From Archivesica marissinica (Eukaryota > Mollusca > Bivalvia > Venerida > Vesicomyidae), in contig CM026404.1 in NCBI GenBank assembly GCA_014843695.1, forward strand, positions 7,854,433-7,918,432: a DNA stretch of 64,000 nt, in the 5' to 3' direction. Numbering within the stretch: position 1 is the first letter of the stretch; the number at the start of each line of letters is the position of its first letter. Of the stretch, positions 46,201 to 58,200 are shown piece by piece. The translations under genes were made by a program, and so were the position numbers. The notes beneath the pieces are model-generated. The model saw only the letters and a list, made by a program, of their open reading frames with translations. It had not been told where the DNA came from and did no database searches.

Positions 46201-49200
46201 ACTTACTTAATCAAACAAGTATACCTTATAGAATCACCTTAGTTAGACGCACGCATGGATTTAAGCATGTATATTTTCAACCACCATTGACTATTACTTG
46301 TAAAATGTTATTTGTACCATGCACACTCATGGGTTTGTAACCTTTTGTTGAATAAACTATCTCTATATATCAGCTGTGAACACTGTTCCTAGCAAGTAGA
46401 GTATTGTCTGTTGTTTGGGTTTAACGTTGCTTCAACAGCTTAGGTCATATAGTGACTCTCCAGCTATTATTGGTGGAGGAAAACCAAGGGTTTCCGAGCA
46501 GTATTTCAGGCACGTACAGGTAGCCGGGTAGCACCGTCTTCAAGTCAGCTGGATAACTTCCTCACATGTGTGATTCGGGCGCACGATGTGGTGAGTTATT
46601 TGAAGGCATCGACCCTAACCACTCGGCCACGGACGCTCCCGCACCTAGTAAGAAAAGCCTTTATTTAGATTAGTATACGTCTAGATTGATACAACTATAG
46701 TAGTTTTTGACATATTACACAGTACCAGTGGTTTAGCGGCCATTGCGTCTATCTAAAGATCGATATGTCGTAGTTTCGGATCCCAGTGAGTCAGGCATAT
46801 TAGCAGATCACAGCATACAAATTGCGCTCCCAAAGGGTCATGAGGAAAACTAACCAGTGGATAACCATTGTATCCCTATATAGACCCTAGCGGTTACGAG
46901 TGTTGTATTTGTTTTCAGCGTACCCACCGACTGTACAAGTGCTGTGACACTTCCGGTAGATGACCCTGACGGTGACAGTGTGCGGTGTAGGTGGGCTTTG
47001 CCTTCTGAATGTGCCGGTGCTTGCACGGATGTCCCGGAGTATACTATCTGGCTCAACAAGGTATTACAGTCTGATAAATTCGCGGAGGATAAATTGCTTC
47101 CTAATGGGTTTTTCCCGAATAAGGGTTCCATGTATATACGGAATTGGTTCAAGTTTTTCCCGAATCAGGGTACAATGCATACATGGAATTGGTTCACTAT
47201 TCCTCAACAGAGGGGCTCTCAAACGGACGTGACCAATTAAATGTAATGTTCGTCAATGGCTCTGCATATATCACCCTCAGTCCTATATGCGAATAAGAAA
47301 CAAGGAATAAACTTACCCTCCGTGTTAAATTCATACCGTCATTCAACTGTTTACTAACACCGGGCAGCGCCAAATCCACCTTCTGTCTAGATTGTGTGAT
47401 TTGTTTATTGCGGGTAGTCTAGCTCAGCACCCAATCTAAAACTAAAGAATCACTCAGCACGTGATACACGGTATTGTCTTTCTAACACTGACGCATCAAA
47501 TTCAATGCTACAGTTCGTTCGTTTATTTCTTTTGGTACTGGTGTAACGAAGAGTGAAATTGCTACGCATGTTTTGGCCTTACTACTAGTTGCGTGTGTTT
47601 CCGTTTATTTATCGTCGCTACCGGTTGCCCATATGAGTGACGCCTCCTGAAGAGATTAGTCATTTTAGAATTTGGAGGATAGTGCAATGATACAGACAGG
47701 GACCCATTTCAGAGTATCCTCTGGTTCTTTTGCGTGCATTGTGTAAAGTACCGAAACGAGACATCGGTTTAAAGTCCCATTTGAAAGACTGTTAATTTGT
47801 ATTAGGGTCAGACGGGGGGATCGAACCTACTATAGTTACCACAACATTTCATTTTATATGTGAACTACTCATCAAGGTTAATTGCACACTGACCATCAAT
47901 GCGTACGAGGCGGCAGGCTACACGACTGACAAGGCGTACAGACTAACACTTGTTATAGAGGATTTCCTCGACTACAGTACTCGCATAACGATGGGCCCGG
48001 CATTATTGATGAGAGGTCAAAGTATGAGCAAGATTCCACTGCAGGTAATGTTTTACTTGGTTCTGTTCTGTTCGTAGCCTCATCCGGCCGAAATATCTCC
48101 TAACGAAATGTCTTTTCATCGTATCGTTGTCATATTGTAATTATCACACGGGTTCTACATTTAATAATTCAGGGAAGGGTTTAAGGTAATGTTGTTAGAA
48201 CTGTTACCCAACCCGTTTGCTTTAGTCTTATTATTATTGTGTAACTATATGAATGTGTATATATACACATTTATTTTAGCTCGATTGTGAAACAAGTTAT
48301 TTCAACTTATATGAATCACTCTCGAGATCTCATTCCTGGTGGAATCCATCGCCACGAGGGAGAGAAGAGGCAACGTGGAATTTAAATGCATTGCCTAAGG
48401 ACACAATCGTAACGGCTCCAGTGGGGCTCGAACTCCAGACTGTTCGCACCTGAAGCGAACACGCATCCACTGCGCTATCACGACTTCCACGAAATAAATA
48501 TATATGGTTAAACTAATTACGTAAGTGACATACACTAACGTGTGTGTATATATATACAGGGCTGGGGGGGGGGCACTCACTCGAAATACAGACGGATCTG
48601 TAGTCCAGTGGTAACACGCTGAACTGGTAATCCAGGGATCGCGGGTTCGATCCCTCGTCTGACACTAATAAAACTAACTGTCTTTCAGATGGGACTTTAA
48701 TCCCGAGGTCTCGTGTCGGTGGTGTACACCGTGCATGTAAAAGAACCAGAGGAGACTCTGGAATGGGTCTCTGTCTGTATCATTGCACTAATGCACTAAA
48801 ACAAGTTCTTACAACTTATATTAATCACTCTCGAGACCTCATTCCTGGTGGAATCCATCGCCACAAGGGAGAGAGAAGAGGCAATATGGAAATTAAGTGC
48901 CTTGCCGAAGGGCACAAGTAATTAAATGCCTTGCCTAAGGGCACAATCGTAACGGCTCCAGCGGGGCTCGAACTCCGAGCCTTTCGCACCTGAAGCGAAC
49001 GCGTTACCAATGCGCTTGAATCACGACTTCCACTTCCTCAAGAGATTGGAGGGTATAACGGGCGCTATTTCTGGTAATGATGTAATATGTCGTCGTCTGC
49101 TATATCTAGCTTCATGTTCAGATATTCTCGTTCGTTACAGCTAACTCTACATTTCGTACGGCCAACCCCTAAACCTTTCTCAAGGACGTCCTTTGACTTG

Positions 49201-52200
49201 CTAAGCGGTCGTGTGGTACTAGGTTTCTATATGCAGTCCCTGTCTTCAGAAGCCAAGTGAGTAATTTAGAATAAAATAGTAATAATTGTATGGTCAGATG
49301 TGTGTTTAAATTACTGTAGTTGAGGATATGGTTAGTGTGCGTATAGTTAGTGTTGATAAACATGTGAAAGGTGTGCCGTATATGAGATGGTACGGTGGTC
49401 GCCAGATCGGACAGGTGGGTTTTCTCCGGGTACTCCGGTTTCCTCCCACACGAAAGACCACATATACGCTTTCAACCGCGCCAACGAGAGTGATTAATAT
49501 ACGTTGTTAAAACTTGCTTCGCAATCGTTGTAAAATAAATAAAGTTTTAAAATGTGTGCCGCAATGAATACTAGGAACACATCTTTTATATTTTCTAGCG
49601 AAATATAGAGTTTTCCTACTGAAAGAGTTGGAACTATTGTAGCGCAGTGAGTGCTGATCGTGTTTGTTCGCCCTCTTAGCTCAGTCGTTAGAGCAATCGC
49701 TATGAACAAAAGAAATAAACACTTGCGTCTTCAAATGAATGATTAATTAATTAACCTCTAGAACAATACGTTTATCATTTTATAACCTTACTAATGAATG
49801 AACAATTTATAGCAATATTGTGCCATATCATTTTATAACCTTAATAATGAATGAACAATTTATAGCAATATTGTGCCATATCATTTTATAACCTTAATAA
49901 TGAATGAACAATTTATAGCAATATTGTGCCATATCATTTTATAACCTTAATAATGAATGAACAATTTATAGCAATACTGTGCCATATCATTTTATAACCT
50001 TAATAATGAATGAACAATTTATAGCAATATTGTGCCATATCATTTTATAACCTTAATAATGAATGAACAATTTATAGCAATATTGTGCCATATCATTTTA
50101 TAACCTTAATAATGAATGAACAATTTATAGCAATATTGTGCCATATCATTTTATAACCTTAATAATGAATGAACAATTTATAGCAATATTGTGCCATATC
50201 ATTTTATAACCTTAATAATGAATGAACAATTTATAGCAATGCCAATTCTCATGTATTGAAACAGTTACACGGAGGCCACCATGAGCGGTCCAATGGGCCT
50301 GGTATACTCCTACTAGCCCGATGATTTGAACAGAACCGATGTTATACGGCTTAATGCTGTTTGGAGGCCAACATTCTCCAAGCAGGCTGGAAATCAACAA
50401 TTCTGTGTCTGGGCGGTTGATAGATACGGGTATGTTAAATCATGATTGAGTAACAAATAATTGCCTCCAGCAGTACTAGCTTTTTATGTTAATAGTGAGT
50501 CCCCCTGTTGACCCGCCTCCGTGATATGCCAAGTCATGACTTATTTCTGGGGCGGGGAAACACAAACATGGCGTTCTGGTATGCGACTAGCATTCTGCCC
50601 CTTTACATCCCCTCCTGTACATTCTGATGCTCCTGAAACAAATGCCTATTTCAATTTCAATACAAGTATATAGCAGTTGTATACTGTTGCTTGCCACGTA
50701 CTAACGTCTTTATTACTTTGATATGAATTTGAACATTCAATAATCGAAATAATGCTCTCCGTTATCCATTTATAAGGAATAAATCACATCTACTGAGTTA
50801 GATACACGAACACATTGAAAAATTATCACGAAACGAAACCACATACATCTGTCAAATTTGACACACTGATACGCTACGGGAAGTAAACAAACTAGCACCG
50901 AGTGCGCATGCGTTATGTTCTCAAAAACTAGTTATGATACAACTTGTTCTGGTTTGATACGGGCTCGTGACCGTATCAAACCAGCAAACGTTAAATCATA
51001 CTGGAAAACACAGCGTATCAACTTGATGGTAGACAGTATTGTGGTAGGCAAATAACGGCAACGTATAGGCTAACATACAGATCTAAGTAATAATGTATAG
51101 TATGCCAAGTGATGTAATGCTATTAATATGCTTTAATTGAATCTGCAGGATAACAACAGACGCCAGATGCATTACAAGCATAGTTGGAGGTAAATATAAT
51201 GCGTTCAATGGTAGGATATTTGCTACATTTTGTCTAAAAAGTATGTTCGAAACAGCCACTGCAAATTTGATAGAATGGGGTTACCTGTTTGAAAAGTCAG
51301 GTGAGAAATGTATGGTCTAGTTTCTTTGTTTTGGGGGGTTAACATAGCACAATATGGCGACTCTCCAGCAATTATTACTGATGAAAGACCCCCTCCGAAT
51401 AGTAATTCAGACACGGACGGATACCCGGGTAGAACCACTGACTTCCCGCAAGCCAGTTGGAAAGCTTCCTCACATGAAATGATTGTATGTATGGTTTATT
51501 TTTGTATGTCCTCTTGTTTGTAAATAGTTTGATAATGCTAAAACAAGTTACGTACTACAAATAGGCGTACAATTAATTATATTTATTATTGATACATATG
51601 ACATGATCATTGTAGACATGGATAACTGTGTAACAGGCGCAGTGACATGTGAAAATAACGGTGCGTGCTTCAATGTGTTCAATACACCCAAGGAGAAATG
51701 TATCTGCGCACCGGGATACCGCGCTAAAGACTGTTCACAAGGTATACATAGTCGGCAAGTGAACCATGCCCATAAACCTAACCCTTAATCCAGCCCCTAA
51801 GCCCTAGCACTAGCCTTGTTACCTACGGGTACCGATTATCGTTTACCAATTACCATATATATATAGTGTCCGATTGGCGCAGTGGTTAGCGTGCTTGCTT
51901 CTCACCAATCCAACCTGGGTTTGATCCTCGGACCTGGAAGCATGTGAGATGGTACGGTGGTCGCCAGGACGGACATATGGGGTTTCGCCGTGTGCTCCGG
52001 TTACCTCCCGCACGAACGGCCACATATACGAATCAGAATTCACTAGACTAATTATCCTTGACGTAAAATATCAGAGTGTGAGTGGTGACCTGTGATTTGT
52101 TACCAGTAATTAACCTTTAGCACGCTGTAGACGAAATGAGCAGATAACAAATGTATAATATAGTTCTGAATTTTCCTAGAAAGTGGGGCTTACCTTTCAT

Positions 52201-55200
52201 TCATAGTGCCCCGATTCAGTTCGCCTGCAGCGTGCTAAATGTTAATTCATTTCCAATTTCCAGTCTATTCTACAATGCTATCGCCATTTAACCGATTATA
52301 TTCAGATAGAATAGTATCATCACCTCTTAGAAATGTCAAATTAATGGTGTGTTTTAAATGTGGTGCCATGACATGTTTTGTTCATACCCCCCCCCCCCCC
52401 CCTACACACATAATATATTCAAAGTGCAACAGTCGTGTCCACCATGTGCATGTAAGGACACGGAGTTTGTCCTATAAGTCATCCAGTGTAAATCCATGCA
52501 TACGGTGAACGATAATAACAAACTAATATGAAATTCATAGTATTTTTAATTTTGACATTTGATTTGTAAGTTTTAGCCTATGTTCTTTTCCATGTGCATG
52601 CTATCCATATTGCGGTACAACCCTGACCGTGCTAAGGCTTTCCTCCGTGCTAACACCATAACTCATTAAAATAAATTCAAATCGTACGTTAATAAACACA
52701 AATATCAGTTGTAATCCTATCTTGCTGCGTTTGATTTACATACCAATTCTGTGTTTTCAGTTGTTCATTGCTATGATAATCCGTGTGAAAACAACGGCAC
52801 GTGTGTAGATAACCGAACGAGGTTTATATGCCAATGTCGCCACGGTAGGTGTTTCACCAAAAAGCATTTTGTAATCGTTTGTTTATAATATTATATATAT
52901 GGTATGGGATTGGACGTCAACTGAAATATATTAGTCATGTTATTGTTATGTTTATACAAATTTATTTTAGCTCGATTGCAAAACAAGTTCTTAAACTTAT
53001 ATTAATCACTCTCGAGACCTCATTCCTGATGGAATCCATCGCCACGAGGGAGAGAGAAGAGGCAACGTGGAATTTAAATGCCTTGCCTAAGGGCATAATC
53101 GTAACGGCTCCAGGGGGGGGCTCGAACTCCGGACCTTTCACAACTGAAGCGAACGCGCATCCACTGCGCTATCACAACTTACTGCGCTATCACGATGTTA
53201 TTGTTTGAGTGCAAGATACGATAAGGAGGTGCCCGCAATTCCTGAACCACCAGGGCTATTGCATGTGCATGCCCGGTGAATAGCACCGATACACGTGGTT
53301 GAAAACAGCGGAATAGCACATTAAACATGTATTTCTCACTGCTTTGTACGTGTGGTATCTAGCCACTGTATGTTGAAATGTTTTCAAGGCGAACGTTATC
53401 TGTCTCAATCTGCCAGTGATGTCATGTATGACTTATTTATGATCGTCTATACACGATGTTCTAGCGCCATTTAGCTCACGGTTGCATCGTTTTCTTTCAT
53501 AAAAACACATTTCTGCCTAAAATGAAGACAATTTGTTAGGTGAATGATGCAATAATGTATCCTAGACATATTCCATTGTCAATGTGTCTAGTACTACCAC
53601 TGTGCATTTATTATATTATGTACGAACACTATTGGCATTTGTTTACATATGAAACTGTAATGGGCCTCCATGAATCAGTTATTGTCCGTCAAGCACGTGC
53701 TTAGTTTAGTCTATGCAAATTTAGTTTAGCTCGATTGCGAAACAACTTTTTACAACCTTATATTAATCGTTCTAACTGCTAGAGACCTCATTCCTGGCGG
53801 ATTCCATCAGCACGAGGGAGGGTGGAGGCAATGTAATGTGGAATATAAATGCCCTGCCATAGGACACACTCGTAACGGCTATAGATCTTATAATGATGCT
53901 ATCGGTTGCTCTGTGCATTTACCGGAAGAAATAAAATGCCCGCGCATGCGCACACTACGTAGGGCAAAAAACGTTGAGATTTTACAAGACAGATATCGAT
54001 CGAAATAATATAATTATAATTGTATGCACTAGTGATTTAATGCTTGACTTCATTGAATTTTAACAATGCCTTCATCTTGTTGTGCCCCGGGATGCGCAAA
54101 GAGGTTAGTTAAAGGGAACGATGAAGTAAAAATGTACCGTCTTCCGTTGTCGGACAAAGACAAGCTTGACAAATGGATAGTCAGAATTGAACGTCTACCA
54201 GCCCCGGGACAGACAAGTACTCGATCAGATGGCCTTTGGGAACCCAAGGATCATGATCGTTTATGCAGTGCCCATTTTGTTTCGGGTAGGTTGCAATATT
54301 ATACATGTATTACTTGGTACAGCTTCGAATTATCGCACCCCACCCACTTCTTCACTTATGAAGATTAGGTGCTGGCGCCATAATAAAAAGTGTTAGTTAA
54401 GTGCTTGATCAGAAAGTGCTCATTAGAAAGGATACAGTGAATAGACAAATAATATTTAAGTGTTTTTTTATAAAACTATGTACATAATTGTGGCAATTTA
54501 TGGAAACTGTATTGGGGTAAGGACATACACAGGGATCAGGGCATTGTATGTATGCGGTAGCATGTTCCACTGAGTGGCGGCTCTAGGATAGAAAAGAGTA
54601 TTTGTGCCGTCTGATCTGGTTCTATGCTGTTTGCAAAACCGACATTATATGGGATTAGCATGATAAGGGTTAATATTGTATTAATATTCGGTAATACCGC
54701 TTGTCCATGTCAGCATCTGAGCTCGCTGGATTGACAGTCCTTTTTCTCACTGGACTACTGACCCATATCATGGCCATATGCATTATTTAATTTTACATCA
54801 TACCATCTTATTGCCAAGTTAATCACCAAGTACATGAAATAACTTCCGGGTCTCAAGCCAATTAACACTGGATGTACCAGAGTCTGATTAACAGACTACA
54901 CGCGCGCTACATGACCTTAGATGTCGATGCGCCGTAAAACACCATTCATTCATTACAGACTACACCAAAATACTGTCTTCATATTTACCTTACAGCTTGT
55001 TACTGCTACTGCTAAAAACGTGGGCGGATAGTTTCCAGAAATCAAAAACTGCAGTCTAGTGCATATTAGATGTTTTATTTATGCATATAAAATATACAAA
55101 TGTAAAACTTTACAATAAACAATCACAGACATAGATCTATCAGAATTTGGACTATAGTGATGTCACTCATTCGAAAGGATGATAAGCTCAATATTTGATT

Positions 55201-58200
55201 ATACATTACAGGGAAACCAAGCAAGGACCCATTGGAAGTAGATTTTGTTCCAACAATATTCTGCCACACCCCAGCTGCAAAGAAAACCCCGCAGGTGTTA
55301 CAGCAAAAGCTAGTTCGCCAGAATCGAGTAAAAGTTAGAGAGGAAAATAAGAACAAGACTTCAGCTGCTTTGGCACTCATGGAGCTGTCTAAACATAAGG
55401 AAAATGTTGTGCCAGGTTTGGAATTCAAACAGATTTGGACTCTCTAACGTTCGACTCGATCAATATGTTGACAGACAAGCAGTGTCATGTTATAGAGCAA
55501 TACCAAGATGATTTTACCACTTTGCTAAACCAGAACAATATGTTGCAACAACAGTTTGATAGTTGTGTGGATAGAATGAACTCACTGCAAATTCAAGTAC
55601 AATCATTAGAAAATGAAATCACATCACTACAAGCCAAAGTTCTAACCTGTCTAAGCAATGATTTCATTAAATGTAATGACGATAGAACATCATACTTCAC
55701 CGGCCTACCTAATTATTCAACATTTCTTGTGGTGTTTGAGCATGCCCGCCGCCACATAACCAGGAAGAATACCAAACTCGACTTGAAGGACGAGTTGCGT
55801 TTTTGCCCTACGTTGAATGCGCATGCGCGGAAAGTTATTTCCGTTTCTAAGTAGCAGTTGACCTCTTATAAGATCTTATATAGCTGGGTCGTTGCGCACG
55901 TGCTTCGTATCAGGAAGTTTTACAAGCGTTCACAACTCTCGTTGGCGCGGATGAAAGTGCATAATATATGATGTGGCCATTGAAATGTGGAGTATTGGCG
56001 TTTTATCTGTGTACACGTGTTATGTCTATGTTAAACTAATGCTTGGATGGGGGCCGGTAGTCTTACTCCGCATATACAGCAGCTACATAGTTTCGCTATC
56101 AGTGCAAAAAGATCCAAAAAGAAACGAACAATTACTTCCATGTGAGAAGTTCTATATACACCAAGTTGATGTTACTAGTCACAGGGATTCGGCACGTTTG
56201 GGGGTACTAGTATATATATTTAAGTATATTATAAGTGGATTATGATTATTCTTCATATAAAAAACCCATCTTGTTACATTCTAATTATCCAATCAGAACG
56301 CTCGTTTCAACGCGAATTGCGCCGCTTTAGAAATTTTCAAAACAAATTGAAAATTCTACGAAATCTCTTTTTGACGTACATGTTTGCCGAATAAACCTAC
56401 ACGTTAGTGGAAACACATTTTATTGATAATGTTATTCACAGTTAAAACTCTCCCGTCGAAGATTTGTTGTTGTTGCTGACAGAACCCGTGTCCTAGTATG
56501 GAAATGTGATCGGCTATGGCCAATGTCTGTGGCAATTGTTTGCAAAGTATACATGCATGCAGCTTAAAGTTGTGTTTTATTTGAAGAACAATATAAAGAC
56601 TCGGGATAGGCGTTATATTTGGACAGATTTGTACAACATTGTTTCAGATAGGGCCATTTTACTGATCGATGCGAAATCTGACATCCCACAGAGTAGAATC
56701 CCTGTACTTAAATATATATACTAGTACCCCCAAACGTGCCGAATCCCTGTGTTACTAGTGGCTCTCTCACATTTCATGTTTCAGGATTTACTGGTCACTA
56801 CTGTGAGGCAAGGATAGCCCCGTGTTGGTCCAATCCTTGTCTAAACAATGGCACGTGTTTGGACTGGAATAATTCCTTCAGGTGTCTGTGCGCATCTAAC
56901 TGCGCAGGAAATGTCTGTGAAAGTAAGTACATTAAAGTGAAATTTCTGTGCAAACTGACTGCTGGGTGTCCATTGCCAAGTGATCATGTCAATATATATA
57001 TTGTATTCGTGTGCATATATACAAGCATAGGCCATCAGTGACATCGTGTTGCATATATACCACATGGATTCGGCACGTTTGGGGCTACTAGTATATATAT
57101 TTAAGTATTAGTACTTAAATACATGTATATATACTAGTACCCCCAAACGTGCCGAATCCCTGTGGTATATACCACCCCCGCATTGTTAACAGACACATGA
57201 CCTAGTTCAGACATTGTCTTCGTGTTTTAAACTAGTCTTAAAACAAATTTGTCTTTTCTATTTTACAGATTGCGGGAAGACAATGGTATGTAGATTATTG
57301 TTTGCGGGAAAACACGTTTTAAATGAACTAAAATGACCATTTAATGCGATGTTCAGGTTTTAAGAGTGTGGCACAATTTAGATGTTACTGTTTATTGTTG
57401 CTGGAAGCGGTATCTAGGTTGGGTTAACCGAATTCTTGTTGAATTGTATACTAGTACTCAAAAGTGCAACTAACTGTATAAGCAATGTAATGTCCGATTA
57501 GCGCAGTGGTTAGCACGCTCGCTTCTCACCAATGCAACCCAGGTTCGATCCGCGGACCGGGAAGTATGTGAGATGGTACGGTGGTCGCCAGCTCGGACAG
57601 GTGGGTTTTCTCCGGGTACTCCGATTTCCTCCCACATTTATGCTTTCATCCGTGCCAACGAGAGTGATTAATATAAGTTGTTAAAACTTGCTTCGCAATC
57701 GTTAAGTTTTAAAAAAGCAATATAAAACAAGAGATGTGGGTATTTCATAATAAACTTAAGATCCACACTGGATCTGGGGTTCTGTGCTCGTACCAAATAC
57801 CATGAGGTTTTGCCCTCAGTATGTCCAGAGATAAAACATTACACCACTTTGCAAAAACGTAAGTTACATAATTACAACACAACACACAACACAACACAAC
57901 AGTGCCGGTAATCATGTCCCGAGGTTATAAAACTGTTCTCAGATCTCAAACTCGAGTGATCTGATTGGTTGATTCTGAGTGTTACTGTCAGCTGAACCAA
58001 TCAGACGATTGAGATCGGAGAGTTTTATAACCTCTATGCCTGGTAGGCCCTACCTTGTGATTTATATTGACAATATTTGTGCTTTACACTAATCGTATCG
58101 GAGGATAGGGAACCCGTGCTATAAAAGGTAATGCTAGCGCTGTGGTGAGCATAGACGGGTGTTAACACGCTGGACTAACGAACCCATGGATCGAAGTCTT

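Larger units (their letters stand above)
53881..55880 (+). mobile_element. Decayed THAP/DDE DNA transposon (ISL2EU/Harbinger-like), deletion derivative
   Basis: Long inverted ends: 53921-53973 and 55798-55850 are inverted copies sharing GCGCATGCGCA and ACGTAGGGCAAAAA. Similarity extends outward to ATAGATCTTATAA at the left and its inverse at the right. The interior encodes a THAP zinc finger in two exons, a coiled coil and the FTGLPNYSTF block that precedes the DDE_Tnp_4 catalytic domain. The catalytic core is missing. It lies in the intron between exons 10 and 11 of the EGF gene and truncates a SINE at 53704-53880. Confidence 0.7.

Noticed and set aside
46960..47240. Extension of EGF exon 4 beyond 47060 (LPNGFFPNKGSMYI)
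   Set aside because: A good donor at 47061 and phase match to exon 5 end the exon. The extension is a local GGGTTCCATGTAT-type duplication in the intron.
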